From contig JAEWIF010000006.1 in the NCBI GenBank assembly GCA_023387335.1, positions 62,001 to 126,000 on the forward strand: a stretch of DNA of 64,000 bases, written 5' to 3'. Position numbers and translations under genes: made by a program. How positions within the stretch are numbered: the first letter of the stretch is position 1; each line of letters begins with the position of its first letter. This stretch comes from Pseudomonadota bacterium (lineage in GTDB: Bacteria; Pseudomonadota; Gammaproteobacteria; Burkholderiales; Burkholderiaceae_C). The notes below the pieces were generated by a model. It was not told the origin of the DNA, did no database searches, and worked only from the letters and a program-made list of their open reading frames with translations. Positions 37,549 through 48,765 of the stretch are shown piece by piece.

Positions 37549-39102
37549 TCACGCATGCGTGTAGGACGCCGTGGGCGACAGCTCGAACCAGGGCTTGGAC
37601 CGGTCGTGCCAGGCGTCCACCGGCAGCACGGTGCCGGCGCGCAGATCGATCGGCTGCTCGAACGAGTAGATCGTGTGCTGCCAGTTGGAAACGGCACGCG
37701 GACGCGCGGGATGGTTCTCGAAGCTGACGCCCTCGCCCATCTCGATGCGGATCCACTGGATGAGGCCGTAGCACAGGCCCGGCCGCGTGGCGGCCATCTC
37801 GATGCGACGGCGTTCCGCGGGGAAGTTCGCGCGGTCCATGAAATCGAAGCGGAACGCCTCGACGTCGGCGCTGAGCAGCACGGGCGACAGGTCCTCGCGT
37901 TGCAGCGGTCGCTTGCGGGGGCGGATCGGGTTGAAGTCGCTCAGGTCGAAGCCGAAGGACTCGCCCACGTGGACGTTGCGCGCGATGTCGTCGCCGCCCA
38001 CCAGCGCGATCATGATGCTGGCCGCGCACGGCAGCACGCGACCGCCCGGCTTGAGCAGCCGCGCCTTGGCGTCCTCGATCGCGGCCAGCACGTGCTCGCC
38101 CAGCAGCTCGCTGGAAAAGACCTCGTGCACCAGGACATCGGCACGGGCCGGCAGGTCCGCGCCGACCTGCACCGCCTGCGATGGCTTGGACAGCACCGTG
38201 ACGCGGTCGGCGTAGCCGTTGCGCGCGACGATGCGGGCGGCGGTCTCGGCCACCAGCGGGACCGCCTCGCAGGTGACGACCTGCGTGGCGCCGGCCCTGG
38301 CGGCCATCATCGCCAGCAGGCCGGAGCCGGTGCCGATCTCGAACACCGTCTTGCCGGGCGCCGCCGACCGCAGGCCCTGGTGGAAGGCCTCGTTGCGCTC
38401 GTGCTCGTTCATCATCGGCACGTGCCACAGCGGCACGATCTGGCTGAGCAGCCATTCGGCCCCGAGCCTGGCGGTCAGGTTGCCCGGATCCGCCTTCATC
38501 ACCTCGCGGCAGAGCGCGATGCCCTCCTGAGCGCGATCGAGTTCCAGCAGGCAGAGCGTGGCGTTCTTGAGCGCCGGGGCATGGCCCGGCGCGAGGGCCA
38601 GCGCCGCCCGGTACTGCGCCACCGCATCGGCCGCGCGGCCCTCGTTCCGCAACGCGTCGCCGCGCGCCGCGCGCGATTCGGCCAGCTCGCGCGCGAAAGT
38701 GGCATCGAGGGCGATCGCGCGGAGGGCGCTGTCCTGGCCCGCTTCGAAGTCGCCGAGCTCGAGCCGGCATTCGGCCAGGTTGGCCCAACCGCCGGCATCG
38801 TTCGCGAATTTCGTCGTGTAGGCGCCGAACGTCTCCGCCGCGCCACTGAACTGCGCCAGCTCCTTCTCGCACAGGCCGATGTTGAACAGGATCTCGGCGT
38901 CTTCGCGCTGCGGGTCCCGCAGCGCGCGGAACAGCTCCAGCGCCCGTGCATAACCGCCGGTGAGCGCGTGCATCTTGGCGCACAGCCTCCGGGCCTGCCG
39001 ATCGCCGGGATTCCGCAGGCACCAGGACTCGCAATCGGCGATCGCCTGGACGCGGTCGCCTTCGCGGAACCGCCGCGTCAGTTCGTCGAGAGTCGGGTTC
39101 AT
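37549..39102 (-). CDS. TPR-containing class I methyltransferase, PRMT7/9-like
   Basis: The 517-residue protein has an N-terminal TPR array (about residues 10-230, for example AEILFNIGLCEKELAQFSGAAETF and GDALRNEGRAADAVAQYRAALALAP). Next come an AdoMet-binding motif VFEIGTGSG (253-261) and the loop HEVFSSELLGEHVL (326-339), which matches the PRMT double-glutamate loop as found in PRMT7 (ELFDTELIGE). Near the C-terminus, NWQHTIYSFEQP (about 473) sits where PRMTs have the THW loop. This suggests a protein arginine methyltransferase. The ATG at 39102 is only 6 bases past a tmRNA terminator and has no Shine-Dalgarno sequence. Confidence 0.82.
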   Translation of the reverse strand: MNPTLDELTRRFREGDRVQAIADCESWCLRNPGDRQARRLCAKMHALTGGYARALELFRALRDPQREDAEILFNIGLCEKELAQFSGAAETFGAYTTKFANDAGGWANLAECRLELGDFEAGQDSALRAIALDATFARELAESRAARGDALRNEGRAADAVAQYRAALALAPGHAPALKNATLCLLELDRAQEGIALCREVMKADPGNLTARLGAEWLLSQIVPLWHVPMMNEHERNEAFHQGLRSAAPGKTVFEIGTGSGLLAMMAARAGATQVVTCEAVPLVAETAARIVARNGYADRVTVLSKPSQAVQVGADLPARADVLVHEVFSSELLGEHVLAAIEDAKARLLKPGGRVLPCAASIMIALVGGDDIARNVHVGESFGFDLSDFNPIRPRKRPLQREDLSPVLLSADVEAFRFDFMDRANFPAERRRIEMAATRPGLCYGLIQWIRIEMGEGVSFENHPARPRAVSNWQHTIYSFEQPIDLRAGTVLPVDAWHDRSKPWFELSPTASYTHA

Positions 39103-39108
39103 GACGTC

Positions 39109-39144
39109 AAAAAAAGGGCCGTTCAGCGCACTCGCTGAACGGCC
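39109..39144 (-). terminator. Rho-independent terminator of ssrA
   Basis: A perfect 12-bp stem (39117-39128 with 39133-39144, loop of 4) is followed on the minus strand by seven T residues. It begins about 10 bases after the tmRNA 3' end and finishes 6 bases before the ATG of the downstream methyltransferase gene. Confidence 0.93.
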
Positions 39145-39154
39145 TCATGGTGTG

Positions 39155-39529
39155 TGGTGGAGCTGGCGGGAATTGAACCCGCGTCCGCAAGCCTTCTCCG
39201 CGCAGTTCTACATGTTTAGCGCTCTGTTTTGGATCTCGCCACCGACATCGCGCAGACGCACGCTATGCCAGTCGCCAGTGCCCTATTTTCTCGTCCCCGC
39301 CCAAGGCACCCGGGCAGGGACCAGCCCATGTGGATTCCCTCACAACCGGGACCTTGCGACCCCGGCCCAGCCCATGGACCAGCTGTTGTGAGGCTCACCG
39401 GTGTTTAAGCGGCGAGTGCGTAACGTTCGTCGTTCGCAGTTAGTTTGTTTCAGCTGGATTAACGAGGTGATCTGACCCTCGACATGCCCTGCTGCGTGTC
39501 CGAACCCACGTCGAAACCGGTGCAGCCCC
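39155..39529 (-). ncRNA. ssrA: tmRNA
   Basis: The 375-nt RNA rescues stalled ribosomes by trans-translation. The 5' end GGGGCTG pairs with CAGCTCC just before the encoded 3' ACCA (39155), forming the acceptor arm; the TPsiC-like arm GGTTCAATTCCCGCC is visible near the 3' end. The tag frame starts at the GCG resume codon (39437) and encodes ANDERYALAA before TAA (39405-39407), close to the ANDERFALAA-type tags of Burkholderiales. It lies 13 bases after gph on the same strand and has its own promoter and terminator. Confidence 0.97.
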
Positions 39530-39539
39530 AGGAGTTCGT

Positions 39540-39566
39540 ATTTTAGGCCGCCGGACGGGTTTGCAA
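39540..39566 (-). promoter_or_regulatory. Candidate sigma70 promoter of ssrA
   Basis: On the minus strand TTGCAA (39566-39561) and TAAAAT (39545-39540) are separated by 15 bases, and the tmRNA 5' end lies 10 bases after the -10. The spacer is short, but both hexamers are good. The element overlaps the last codons of gph. Confidence 0.6.
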
Positions 39567-40217
39567 GAGCGGGAGCAGCGCCAGCGGCGAAGAAATCCTC
39601 GCATCGGGCTTCCAGCGGTCCACGTCGGGCGTACCGCCGAGGTAGCCGTAGGTGGCGGCGACGGTCGGCATGCCGGCGGCGCGGCCGGCGGCAACGTCGC
39701 GCTCGTCGTCGCCGACGTAGATGCACTGCTGGGGCGGCAGGCCCAGCTGGCGGGCCGCTTCGAACAGCGGCTCGGGATGCGGCTTGGAATGCGGCGTGCT
39801 GTCGCCGCCGACGATGGCGCCGGCGGTGGCGAAAAGCGGCATCGCCCGGGTCAGCGGGCCGGTGAAGCGCATCGACTTGTTGGTGACCACGCCCCACGCG
39901 AAACCAAGCTCGCTCAGGCGGGCCAGCAGTTCGGCCACGCCGTCGAAAGCGAAGGTATCGCGCGTCATGCGCTGTTCGTAATTGCGGAAGAACTCCTCTC
40001 GCAGCGCGGGGAAGTCCTCGTGATCGGGCGTGATACCGAAAGCGATGCCCAGCATCCCGCGCGCGCCGGCGCCGGCCATCGGACGGTAGCGATCGATCGG
40101 CAGCGAAGGCAGGTCGCGCGCGAGGCGCATCTGGTCGGCGGCCGCGCCCAGATCCGGTGCGCTGTCGATCAGCGTGCCGTCCAGGTCGAACAGCACTGCA
40201 CGGATGTCGCGGAACAT
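39543..40217 (-). CDS. gph: Phosphoglycolate phosphatase (HAD family)
   Basis: The 224-residue HAD hydrolase has motif I VLFDLDGTLIDS, motif II VVTNKS, a lysine in SKPHPEPLF and motif IV YVGDDERDVAAGRAAG. With its position directly after ubiG it fits Gph, which removes phosphate from 2-phosphoglycolate. Another HAD specificity remains possible. It starts one base after the ubiG stop, so the two are coupled, and its 3' end carries the ssrA promoter. Confidence 0.92.
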   Translation of the reverse strand: MFRDIRAVLFDLDGTLIDSAPDLGAAADQMRLARDLPSLPIDRYRPMAGAGARGMLGIAFGITPDHEDFPALREEFFRNYEQRMTRDTFAFDGVAELLARLSELGFAWGVVTNKSMRFTGPLTRAMPLFATAGAIVGGDSTPHSKPHPEPLFEAARQLGLPPQQCIYVGDDERDVAAGRAAGMPTVAATYGYLGGTPDVDRWKPDARISSPLALLPLLQTRPAA

Positions 40218-40218
40218 G

Positions 40219-40932
40219 TCAGCGCCTCCGGGTCGCGACGAGGTAGTTGACCGAAGCGTCCCGGCTCAGCCGGTAGCGGCGAAGCAGCGGGTTGTAGTCC
40301 AGCCCCTTGGTCTCGACCCATTCGAGCCCCGCGGCGCGGCAGAACGACGCCAGTTCGCTGGGGCGGATGAACTTAAGGTACTCGTGGGTGCCGCGCGGCA
40401 GCAGGTTCAGCACGTACTCGGCGCCGACGATGGCGAAGAGGAACGACTTCGGGTTGCGATTGAGCGTGGAGAAGAACACCCAGCCGCCCGGCTTCACGAG
40501 GTCGGCGCAGGCGCGCACCACCGAGCCGGGATCGGGCACGTGTTCCAGCATCTCCATGCAGGTGACCACGTCGAACGCGCCGGGCTGCTCGGTCGCCAGC
40601 GCCTCGACGCTGACCTCGCGGTACTGCACGTTGGGCGTGCCGGCCTCCAGGGCGTGCAGCTGGGCCACTCGCAATGCCTTGGTGGCGAGGTCGATGCCCA
40701 GCACGTTCGCGCCCTGGCGCGCCATCGCGTCGGCCAGGATGCCGCCGCCGCAGCCGACGTCGAGCGCGCGCTTGCCCGCCAGGGGCACCTGCGACTCGAT
40801 CCAGCCCAGGCGCAGCGGATTGATCCGGTGCAGAGGGGCGAATTCGCTTTCGGTGTCCCACCAGCGGTGGGCGAGTTCGGAGAACTTGGCCAGCTCGGCC
40901 GGGTCGGCGTTGACGCCGCTGCTTGCGCTCAT
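40219..40932 (-). CDS. ubiG: Ubiquinone biosynthesis O-methyltransferase
   Basis: The 237-residue AdoMet-dependent enzyme methylates two hydroxyl groups in ubiquinone synthesis. It shows [29 protein letters not shown], the AdoMet motif [16 protein letters not shown] and [16 protein letters not shown], all typical of UbiG. It is first in ubiG-gph and lies downstream of the OmpA-family gene, from which it is separated by a terminator. Confidence 0.97.
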   Translation of the reverse strand: MSASSGVNADPAELAKFSELAHRWWDTESEFAPLHRINPLRLGWIESQVPLAGKRALDVGCGGGILADAMARQGANVLGIDLATKALRVAQLHALEAGTPNVQYREVSVEALATEQPGAFDVVTCMEMLEHVPDPGSVVRACADLVKPGGWVFFSTLNRNPKSFLFAIVGAEYVLNLLPRGTHEYLKFIRPSELASFCRAAGLEWVETKGLDYNPLLRRYRLSRDASVNYLVATRRR

Positions 40933-40966
40933 GCTCGAATCTTGCCCGCAAATGCGGGGATCAATG

Positions 40967-40992
40967 AAAAAGGCCCGGCGAACCGGGCCTTT
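40967..40992 (-). terminator. Rho-independent terminator after the OmpA-family gene
   Basis: A 10-bp stem (AAAGGCCCGG with CCGGGCCTTT, loop CGAA) lies about 22 bases past the stop of the OmpA-family gene. On the minus strand it ends in a T-run. It is nearly symmetrical. Confidence 0.9.
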
Positions 40993-41013
40993 GTTGCACC
41001 TTCGAGGGAAGGC

Positions 41014-41718
41014 TTAGCGGTTGGCGCGGGTGCCGACCACTTCGATTTCCACGCGGCGGTTCTTCGCGCGGCCTTCGCTGGTCTTATTGTCGGCGACCGG
41101 CTGCTTCTCGCCCTTGCCTTCGGTGTACACGCGGTTCTTCTCGATGCCCTTGGACACGAGGTAGGACTTGACGGCCTCGGCGCGACGCACGGACAGACGC
41201 TGGTTGTAGTTGTCAGCGCCCACGGAGTCGGTGTGGCCGACGGCGATGATCACTTCCAGGTTGATGTCCTTGACCTTGCCGACCAGGTCGTCCAGCTTGG
41301 CGCGGCCTTCCGGCTTGAGCACGGCCTTGTCGAAGTCGAAGAAGGCGTCGGCGGCGTACGTCACCTTGGTGGCGGCGGGCGGCTGGGGAGCCGGGGCCGG
41401 AGCCGGAGCGGCGACGGGCGGGGGCGGGGGCGCCACGGCGGGCGCCGGAGCCGGAGCGGGCGGGGGCGGCGGAACCAGGGCACCGTCGCAACCACGAGCG
41501 GCGCTGGCGGGCGTCCAGCTGGCATCACGCCAGCACAGTTCGTTGGTGCCGTTCTTCCACACCAGCTCGCCGGAGCCGTTCTGCCAGTTGTCGATCTGGG
41601 TGCCACCACCGGCGGCCGCGGGACGGGCGGGGGCGGTGGCTTGCGCGAACGCCGAGCCGGCGGCAGTCGACAAGGCGGCAGCGGCGAACAGCAACGCCAC
41701 GTGGTTCAGTTTCTTCAT
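41014..41718 (-). CDS. OmpA-family outer-membrane/peptidoglycan-binding protein
   Basis: The 234-residue protein starts at ATG 41718 with AGAGGAGA upstream. A signal peptide (KKLNHVALLFAAAALSTAAGSAFA) is followed by WQNGSGELVWKNGTNELCWRDASWTP with a pair of cysteines, a Pro/Ala-rich linker (about 85-120) and an OmpA C-terminal domain with FFDFDKAVLKPEGRAKLDDL, VGHTDSVGADNYNQRLSVRRAEAV and NRRVEIEV, which binds diaminopimelate in peptidoglycan. It lacks the full N-terminal barrel. Burkholderiales carry this form next to ubiG and gyrA. Confidence 0.95.
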   Translation of the reverse strand: MKKLNHVALLFAAAALSTAAGSAFAQATAPARPAAAGGGTQIDNWQNGSGELVWKNGTNELCWRDASWTPASAARGCDGALVPPPPPAPAPAPAVAPPPPPVAAPAPAPAPQPPAATKVTYAADAFFDFDKAVLKPEGRAKLDDLVGKVKDINLEVIIAVGHTDSVGADNYNQRLSVRRAEAVKSYLVSKGIEKNRVYTEGKGEKQPVADNKTSEGRAKNRRVEIEVVGTRANR

Positions 41719-41803
41719 GGTTCTCCTCTTGAGGGGAAAAAGCCGCAGCCGCGCTGCGAGATAACTACGATTCAGGTGACCATTCACCGAAAACGTCCGA
41801 TCA

Positions 41804-41831
41804 ATTGTGCCACACGTCCTTACACAATCAA
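41804..41831 (-). promoter_or_regulatory. Candidate sigma70 promoter of the OmpA-family gene
   Basis: On the minus strand TTGATT (41831-41826) and CACAAT (41809-41804) are 16 bases apart, in a locally AT-rich stretch. The start would be near 41797, giving a leader of about 80 bases. No equally good promoter was found for the divergent gyrA gene in the same 234-base gap. Confidence 0.55.
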
Positions 41832-41952
41832 TTCGTCCTCCAAGTGCGGGGCGTAGGACAAAACCTCGACACGGCGGATTTGTTGCGGGTGCGCGACAAG
41901 ACTTCGCGACCGGTAAAATCACCCGTTTCAGCGCCCTGCCAGCTCCTCCCGC

Positions 41953-44589
<2,637 letters not shown>

Positions 44590-44594
44590 CCGGC

Positions 44595-45683
44595 ATGGCC
44601 AAGAAGGACCTGGCGCAGCTTCGCACCGAGATCGACGCCGTCGACCGCGACCTGCTGGCCCTGCTCAATCGCCGTGCCTCGCTGGCCAACGAGGTCGGCG
44701 ACCTCAAGCGCGCCGAGGGCTCGGTGGTGTTCCGCCCCGAGCGCGAAGCACAGGTGATCAACGGCCTGCAGGAACACAATCCCGGCCCGCTCAAGGACGA
44801 GAACGTCGCCACCATCTGGCGCGAGATCATGTCGGCCTGCCGCGCGCTGGAAGCGCCGCAGCGGGTCGCCTACCTCGGCCCGGCCGGCACCTTCAGCGAG
44901 CAGGCCGCGGTGCAGTTCTTCGGCTCCAGCATCGAGCACGTCCCCTGCGTCAGCTTCGACGAGGTGTTCCAGGCCGCCGCGGCCGGCACCGCGCAGTTCG
45001 GCGTGGTGCCCGTGGAGAACAGCACCGAGGGCGTGGTCACGCGCTCGCTCGACCTGCTGCTCACCTCGCCGCTGCACATCGTCGGCGAGATCAGCCTGCT
45101 GGTGCGGCACCACCTGCTGCGCAAGGGCGAAGGCTCGCTGAAGGGCATCGAGGCCGTGCTGGCGCATCCGCAGGCGCTGGCGCAGTGCCAGGGCTGGCTG
45201 AGCAAGCACCTGCCCGGAGCCGAGCGCCGCGCCGTCTCCAGCAATGCCGAAGGCGCGCGCCTCGCGGCCACCAATCCGGCCTGGGCCGCCATCGCCAGCG
45301 ACCGCGCCGGCACGGAGTTCGGCCTGCACATCGCCGCCCACGCCATCCAGGACGACGCGTTCAACCGCACGCGCTTCGCCGTGGTGTGCCTGCCGCAGAC
45401 GCTGGCCGCGCCCCAGGCTTCCGGCAAGGACTGCGTGAGCCTCGTCGTCTCGGTGCCCAACCGCCCCGGCGCGGTGCACGACATCCTGGTGCCGCTCAAG
45501 CAGCACGGCGTGTCGATGACGCGCTTCGAGTCGCGCCCCGCCCGCTCGGGCCAGTGGGAATACTTCTTCTACATCGACGTAGAGGGCCATCCCTCGCAGC
45601 CGCACGTCGCCGCCGCGCTGGAGGACTTGCGCCGCCTCTGCGCGTTCTACAAAGTCCTGGGCACCTACCCCGTCGGCGACTGA
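44595..45683 (+). CDS. pheA: Chorismate mutase / prephenate dehydratase (P-protein)
   Basis: The 362-residue bifunctional enzyme converts chorismate to phenylpyruvate. Domains in order: AroQ chorismate mutase (about 5-90, LRTEIDAVDRDLLALLNRRASLA), prephenate dehydratase (about 93-275, VAYLGPAGTFSEQAA, VVPVENSTEGVV and NRTRFAVV) and an ACT domain (about 285-360) with ESRPAR, the phenylalanine-feedback site. It begins 5 bases after the gyrA stop. Confidence 0.97.
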   Translation: MAKKDLAQLRTEIDAVDRDLLALLNRRASLANEVGDLKRAEGSVVFRPEREAQVINGLQEHNPGPLKDENVATIWREIMSACRALEAPQRVAYLGPAGTFSEQAAVQFFGSSIEHVPCVSFDEVFQAAAAGTAQFGVVPVENSTEGVVTRSLDLLLTSPLHIVGEISLLVRHHLLRKGEGSLKGIEAVLAHPQALAQCQGWLSKHLPGAERRAVSSNAEGARLAATNPAWAAIASDRAGTEFGLHIAAHAIQDDAFNRTRFAVVCLPQTLAAPQASGKDCVSLVVSVPNRPGAVHDILVPLKQHGVSMTRFESRPARSGQWEYFFYIDVEGHPSQPHVAAALEDLRRLCAFYKVLGTYPVGD

Positions 45684-45703
45684 GGATCCGGAGTACCACC
45701 AGC

Positions 45704-46579
45704 ATGTTCGAGCAACTCGGCCTGATCGGCTGCGGCCTCATGGGCGGATCGTTCGCCCTGGCCCTCAAGCGGGCCGGCCTGGTCAAGCGCGTGGTCGGCT
45801 ACAGCAAGTCGCCCTCCACCACCGAGCGGGCGCGCCAGCTGGGCGTCATCGACGTCGAGGCGCCGTCCGCGCTGCTGGCGGTGTCCGGCGCCGACATCGT
45901 GCTGCTGGCCGTGCCGGTGGCCGCCACCGAGGCCACGCTCAAGGCCATCCGCCACCTGGTCACGCGCGAGATGCTGATCATGGACGTCGGCTCGACCAAG
46001 CGCGACGTCATCGACGCGGCCCGCCGCGTGCTGCGCGAGAACGTGGGCGCGTTCGTGCCCTGCCATCCCATCGCCGGCAAGGAAGCCTCGGGCGTCGAGC
46101 ACGCCGACCCGGAGCTGTACGCCAACCGCCAGGTGATCATCACGCCGATCGAGCGCACCCAGGTCTCGCACCTGAACAAGGCGCGCGAGGTGTGGGAAGC
46201 GCTGGGCTGCCAGGTGCAGCAGATGTCGCCGGAAGCGCACGACTCGGCCTTCGCCGCCGTCAGCCACCTGCCGCACCTGATCGCCTTCGCCCTCGTCAAC
46301 GGCATCGCGGCCCAGCCGCACGGGCAGGACTTCCTGTCGCTGGCCGGCCCGGGCTTTCGCGACTTCACGCGCATCGCGGCCAGCGAGCCCAAGATGTGGC
46401 GCGACATCCTGCTGGCCAACAAGCAGGAACTGATCGAGCAGACCCAGCTGTTCCAGCAGACGCTGCAGGCCATGCAGGCGCTGATCGAGGCCGGCAACGG
46501 CGAAGCGCTCGAGGAGCTCATCGCCCAGGCCAGCCAGGTGCGCGCCGACTGGCGCATGGGCTCGCGCAAGGTCGGTTGA
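45704..46579 (+). CDS. tyrA: Prephenate dehydrogenase
   Basis: The 291-residue protein starts at ATG 45704. It has the NAD(P)-binding GLIGCGLMGGSFALALKRAG, the conserved VGSTKRDV, FVPCHPIAGKEASGVEHA and HDSAFAAVSHLPH segments, all TyrA hallmarks. It oxidatively decarboxylates prephenate to 4-hydroxyphenylpyruvate for tyrosine. No ACT domain is attached. It lies between pheA and aroA in the same run. Confidence 0.96.
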   Translation: MFEQLGLIGCGLMGGSFALALKRAGLVKRVVGYSKSPSTTERARQLGVIDVEAPSALLAVSGADIVLLAVPVAATEATLKAIRHLVTREMLIMDVGSTKRDVIDAARRVLRENVGAFVPCHPIAGKEASGVEHADPELYANRQVIITPIERTQVSHLNKAREVWEALGCQVQQMSPEAHDSAFAAVSHLPHLIAFALVNGIAAQPHGQDFLSLAGPGFRDFTRIAASEPKMWRDILLANKQELIEQTQLFQQTLQAMQALIEAGNGEALEELIAQASQVRADWRMGSRKVG

Positions 46580-46591
46580 GCGGGGCCGGCG

Positions 46592-48589
46592 ATGTTCGCC
46601 ACCGAATTCCTCGACCTCCCCGCTTTCGACGCCGCGGCCGGCCAGGTGCGCCTGCCGGGCTCCAAGAGCATCTCCAACCGCGTGCTGCTGCTGGCCGCGC
46701 TGAGCGAAGGCGACACGGTCGTCCACGACCTGCTCGATTCCGACGACACGCGCGTGATGCTGGACGCCTTGCGCGCGCTCGGCTGCGGCGTCCGGTCCAG
46801 GGCGGGCAGCGTGACGATCACCGGCTTCGGCGCACGCGGCCCGGCTGCGCAGGCCCGCCTTTTCCTCGGCAACGCGGGCACCGCGATGCGGCCGCTGGCC
46901 GCCGCGCTGGCCGTGCTCGGCGGCGACTACGAATTGAGCGGAGTCCCCCGCATGCACGAGCGCCCGATCGGCGACCTGGTCGACGCGCTGCGCCAGCTGG
47001 GCTGCTCGGTCGACTACCTGGGACACGACGGTTATCCGCCGCTGCGCATCGGCCGCGCCGGTGCCCTGAAGCTCGACGCGCCGATCCGCGTGCGCGGCGA
47101 CGTCTCCAGCCAGTTCCTCACCGCCCTGCTGCTGGCGCTGCCGCTGGTGGCGCGGCAGGACGTGGTGATCGAGGTCGCCGGCGAACTGATCTCCAAGCCC
47201 TACGTCGAGATCACGCTCAACCTGCTGGCCCGCTTCGGCGTGCAGGTGCGCCGCGACGGCTGGCAGCGCTTCACCATCCCCGCCGGCAGCCGCTACGTCA
47301 CGCCGGGCGAGATCCATGTCGAGGCCGACGCCTCGTCGGCCAGCTACTTCGCCGCGGCCGGCGCCATCGCCTCGCCGCAAGGCGTGCGCATCCTCGGCGT
47401 GGGCCTGGATTCGATCCAGGGCGACATCCGCTTCCTGGACGCCGTGCAGGCGATGGGCGGCAAGGTCGCCAGCGGCCCCAACTGGATCGAGGTCTCGCGC
47501 GGCGCCTGGCCGCTCAAGGCGCTGGACCTCGACTGCAACCACATCCCCGACGCCGCGATGACGCTCGCCGCGATGGCGCTCTACGCCGACGGCACCACGA
47601 CGCTGCGCAACATCGCCAGCTGGCGCGTCAAGGAAACCGACCGGCTGGCCGCGATGGCGGCCGAGCTGCGCAAGCTGGGCGCGGCCGTGGACGAAGGCGA
47701 GGACTTCCTGCGCGTCACCCCGCCCACGCAATGGCGGCCCGCGACCATCCACACCTACGACGACCACCGGGTCGCCATGTGCTTCTCGCTGGCCGCCTTC
47801 AACCCGGCCGGGGTCTCGGTCCGCATCGAGGACCCGAAGTGCGTGGCCAAGACCTTCCCCGACTACTTCGAAGCCCTGTTCGACGTGGTCCAGCTGCCCG
47901 CCTCGCGCGTGCCGGTGATCTGCATCGACGGCCCCACCGCCTCCGGCAAGGGCACGCTCGCCTCGGAAACGGCGCGCCGACTGGGCTATGCGTACCTGGA
48001 TTCCGGCGCGCTGTACCGCATCACCGCCCTGGCCGCGCTGCGGGCCGGCCTGGCGCTGGACGAAGCGCACGAGCAGCGCGTCGCCGCGATGGCCGAGCGC
48101 CTGCCGGTCGTCTTCCAGGACGGCCGGGTGCTGCTGGGCGGCGACGACGTCACCGACGCCATCCGTACCGAGGAAGCGGGCATGAACGCCTCGCGCGTCT
48201 CGGCCTTGCCCGCGGTGCGCGCGGCGCTGGTGTCGCTGCAGCAGTCGTTCCGCCGCCTGCCCGGCCTGGTGGCCGACGGCCGCGACATGGGCACCGTCAT
48301 CTTCCCCGACGCGCAGCTCAAGGTGTTCCTCACCGCCAGCGCCGCCAAGAGGGCCGAGCGCAGGCATAAGCAATTGATTTCAAAGGGTTTTGCCCCTACA
48401 ATTGATACCCTTCGCGCCGACCTGGAAGCGCGCGACGCACGCGATTCACAACGCGCCGTCGCACCACTCAAGCCGGCGCAGGATGCCCTCCTTCTGGACA
48501 ACTCGGAGCAATCGGTCGAAGACTCGGTGGCCCAGGTTCTCCGGTGGTGGGAAGCCAGGCAGCCGTTCGCGGCCTCTGGCAAGCAGTAA
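46592..48589 (+). CDS. aroA-cmk: Fused EPSP synthase / cytidylate kinase
   Basis: The 665-residue protein joins two enzymes. Residues about 1-435 are 5-enolpyruvylshikimate-3-phosphate synthase ([36 protein letters not shown], and [18 protein letters not shown]). From about 440 the chain is cytidylate kinase ([49 protein letters not shown] and AERRHKQL). The reading frame runs through without a stop. In most bacteria these are separate neighbouring genes; the fusion is known in Comamonadaceae. The 3' end carries a promoter for rpsA. Confidence 0.96.
   Translation: MFATEFLDLPAFDAAAGQVRLPGSKSISNRVLLLAALSEGDTVVHDLLDSDDTRVMLDALRALGCGVRSRAGSVTITGFGARGPAAQARLFLGNAGTAMRPLAAALAVLGGDYELSGVPRMHERPIGDLVDALRQLGCSVDYLGHDGYPPLRIGRAGALKLDAPIRVRGDVSSQFLTALLLALPLVARQDVVIEVAGELISKPYVEITLNLLARFGVQVRRDGWQRFTIPAGSRYVTPGEIHVEADASSASYFAAAGAIASPQGVRILGVGLDSIQGDIRFLDAVQAMGGKVASGPNWIEVSRGAWPLKALDLDCNHIPDAAMTLAAMALYADGTTTLRNIASWRVKETDRLAAMAAELRKLGAAVDEGEDFLRVTPPTQWRPATIHTYDDHRVAMCFSLAAFNPAGVSVRIEDPKCVAKTFPDYFEALFDVVQLPASRVPVICIDGPTASGKGTLASETARRLGYAYLDSGALYRITALAALRAGLALDEAHEQRVAAMAERLPVVFQDGRVLLGGDDVTDAIRTEEAGMNASRVSALPAVRAALVSLQQSFRRLPGLVADGRDMGTVIFPDAQLKVFLTASAAKRAERRHKQLISKGFAPTIDTLRADLEARDARDSQRAVAPLKPAQDALLLDNSEQSVEDSVAQVLRWWEARQPFAASGKQ
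48374..48402 (+). promoter_or_regulatory. Sigma70 promoter inside cmk, for rpsA
   Basis: TTGATT (48374-48379) and TACAAT (48397-48402) are 17 bases apart in an AT-rich island within the cmk coding region. The start near 48409 would give rpsA a leader of about 355 bases. E. coli also drives rpsA from promoters within cmk. Confidence 0.75.
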
Positions 48590-48765
48590 AGCGGCCGGCA
48601 ACGGCCGCTGCGAAAGGCCCGCAACGCCCCCCTCGCGCAGCAAGCGCACTGGCGGTGCGGATCGTCAACCAACCCGCGGTCCCAAGGCCGCAAAAAACGC
48701 CGTCGCAGTCATAGAAACATCGGCAATGGTGCCGTTGGAAACCTGCGGACGTGCAAGGAACCTGA

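Noticed and set aside
45665..48373. 900-codon antisense frame opposite tyrA and aroA-cmk
   Set aside because: Low-complexity His/Arg/Val composition typical of antisense frames in high-GC DNA; the plus-strand enzymes are unmistakable.
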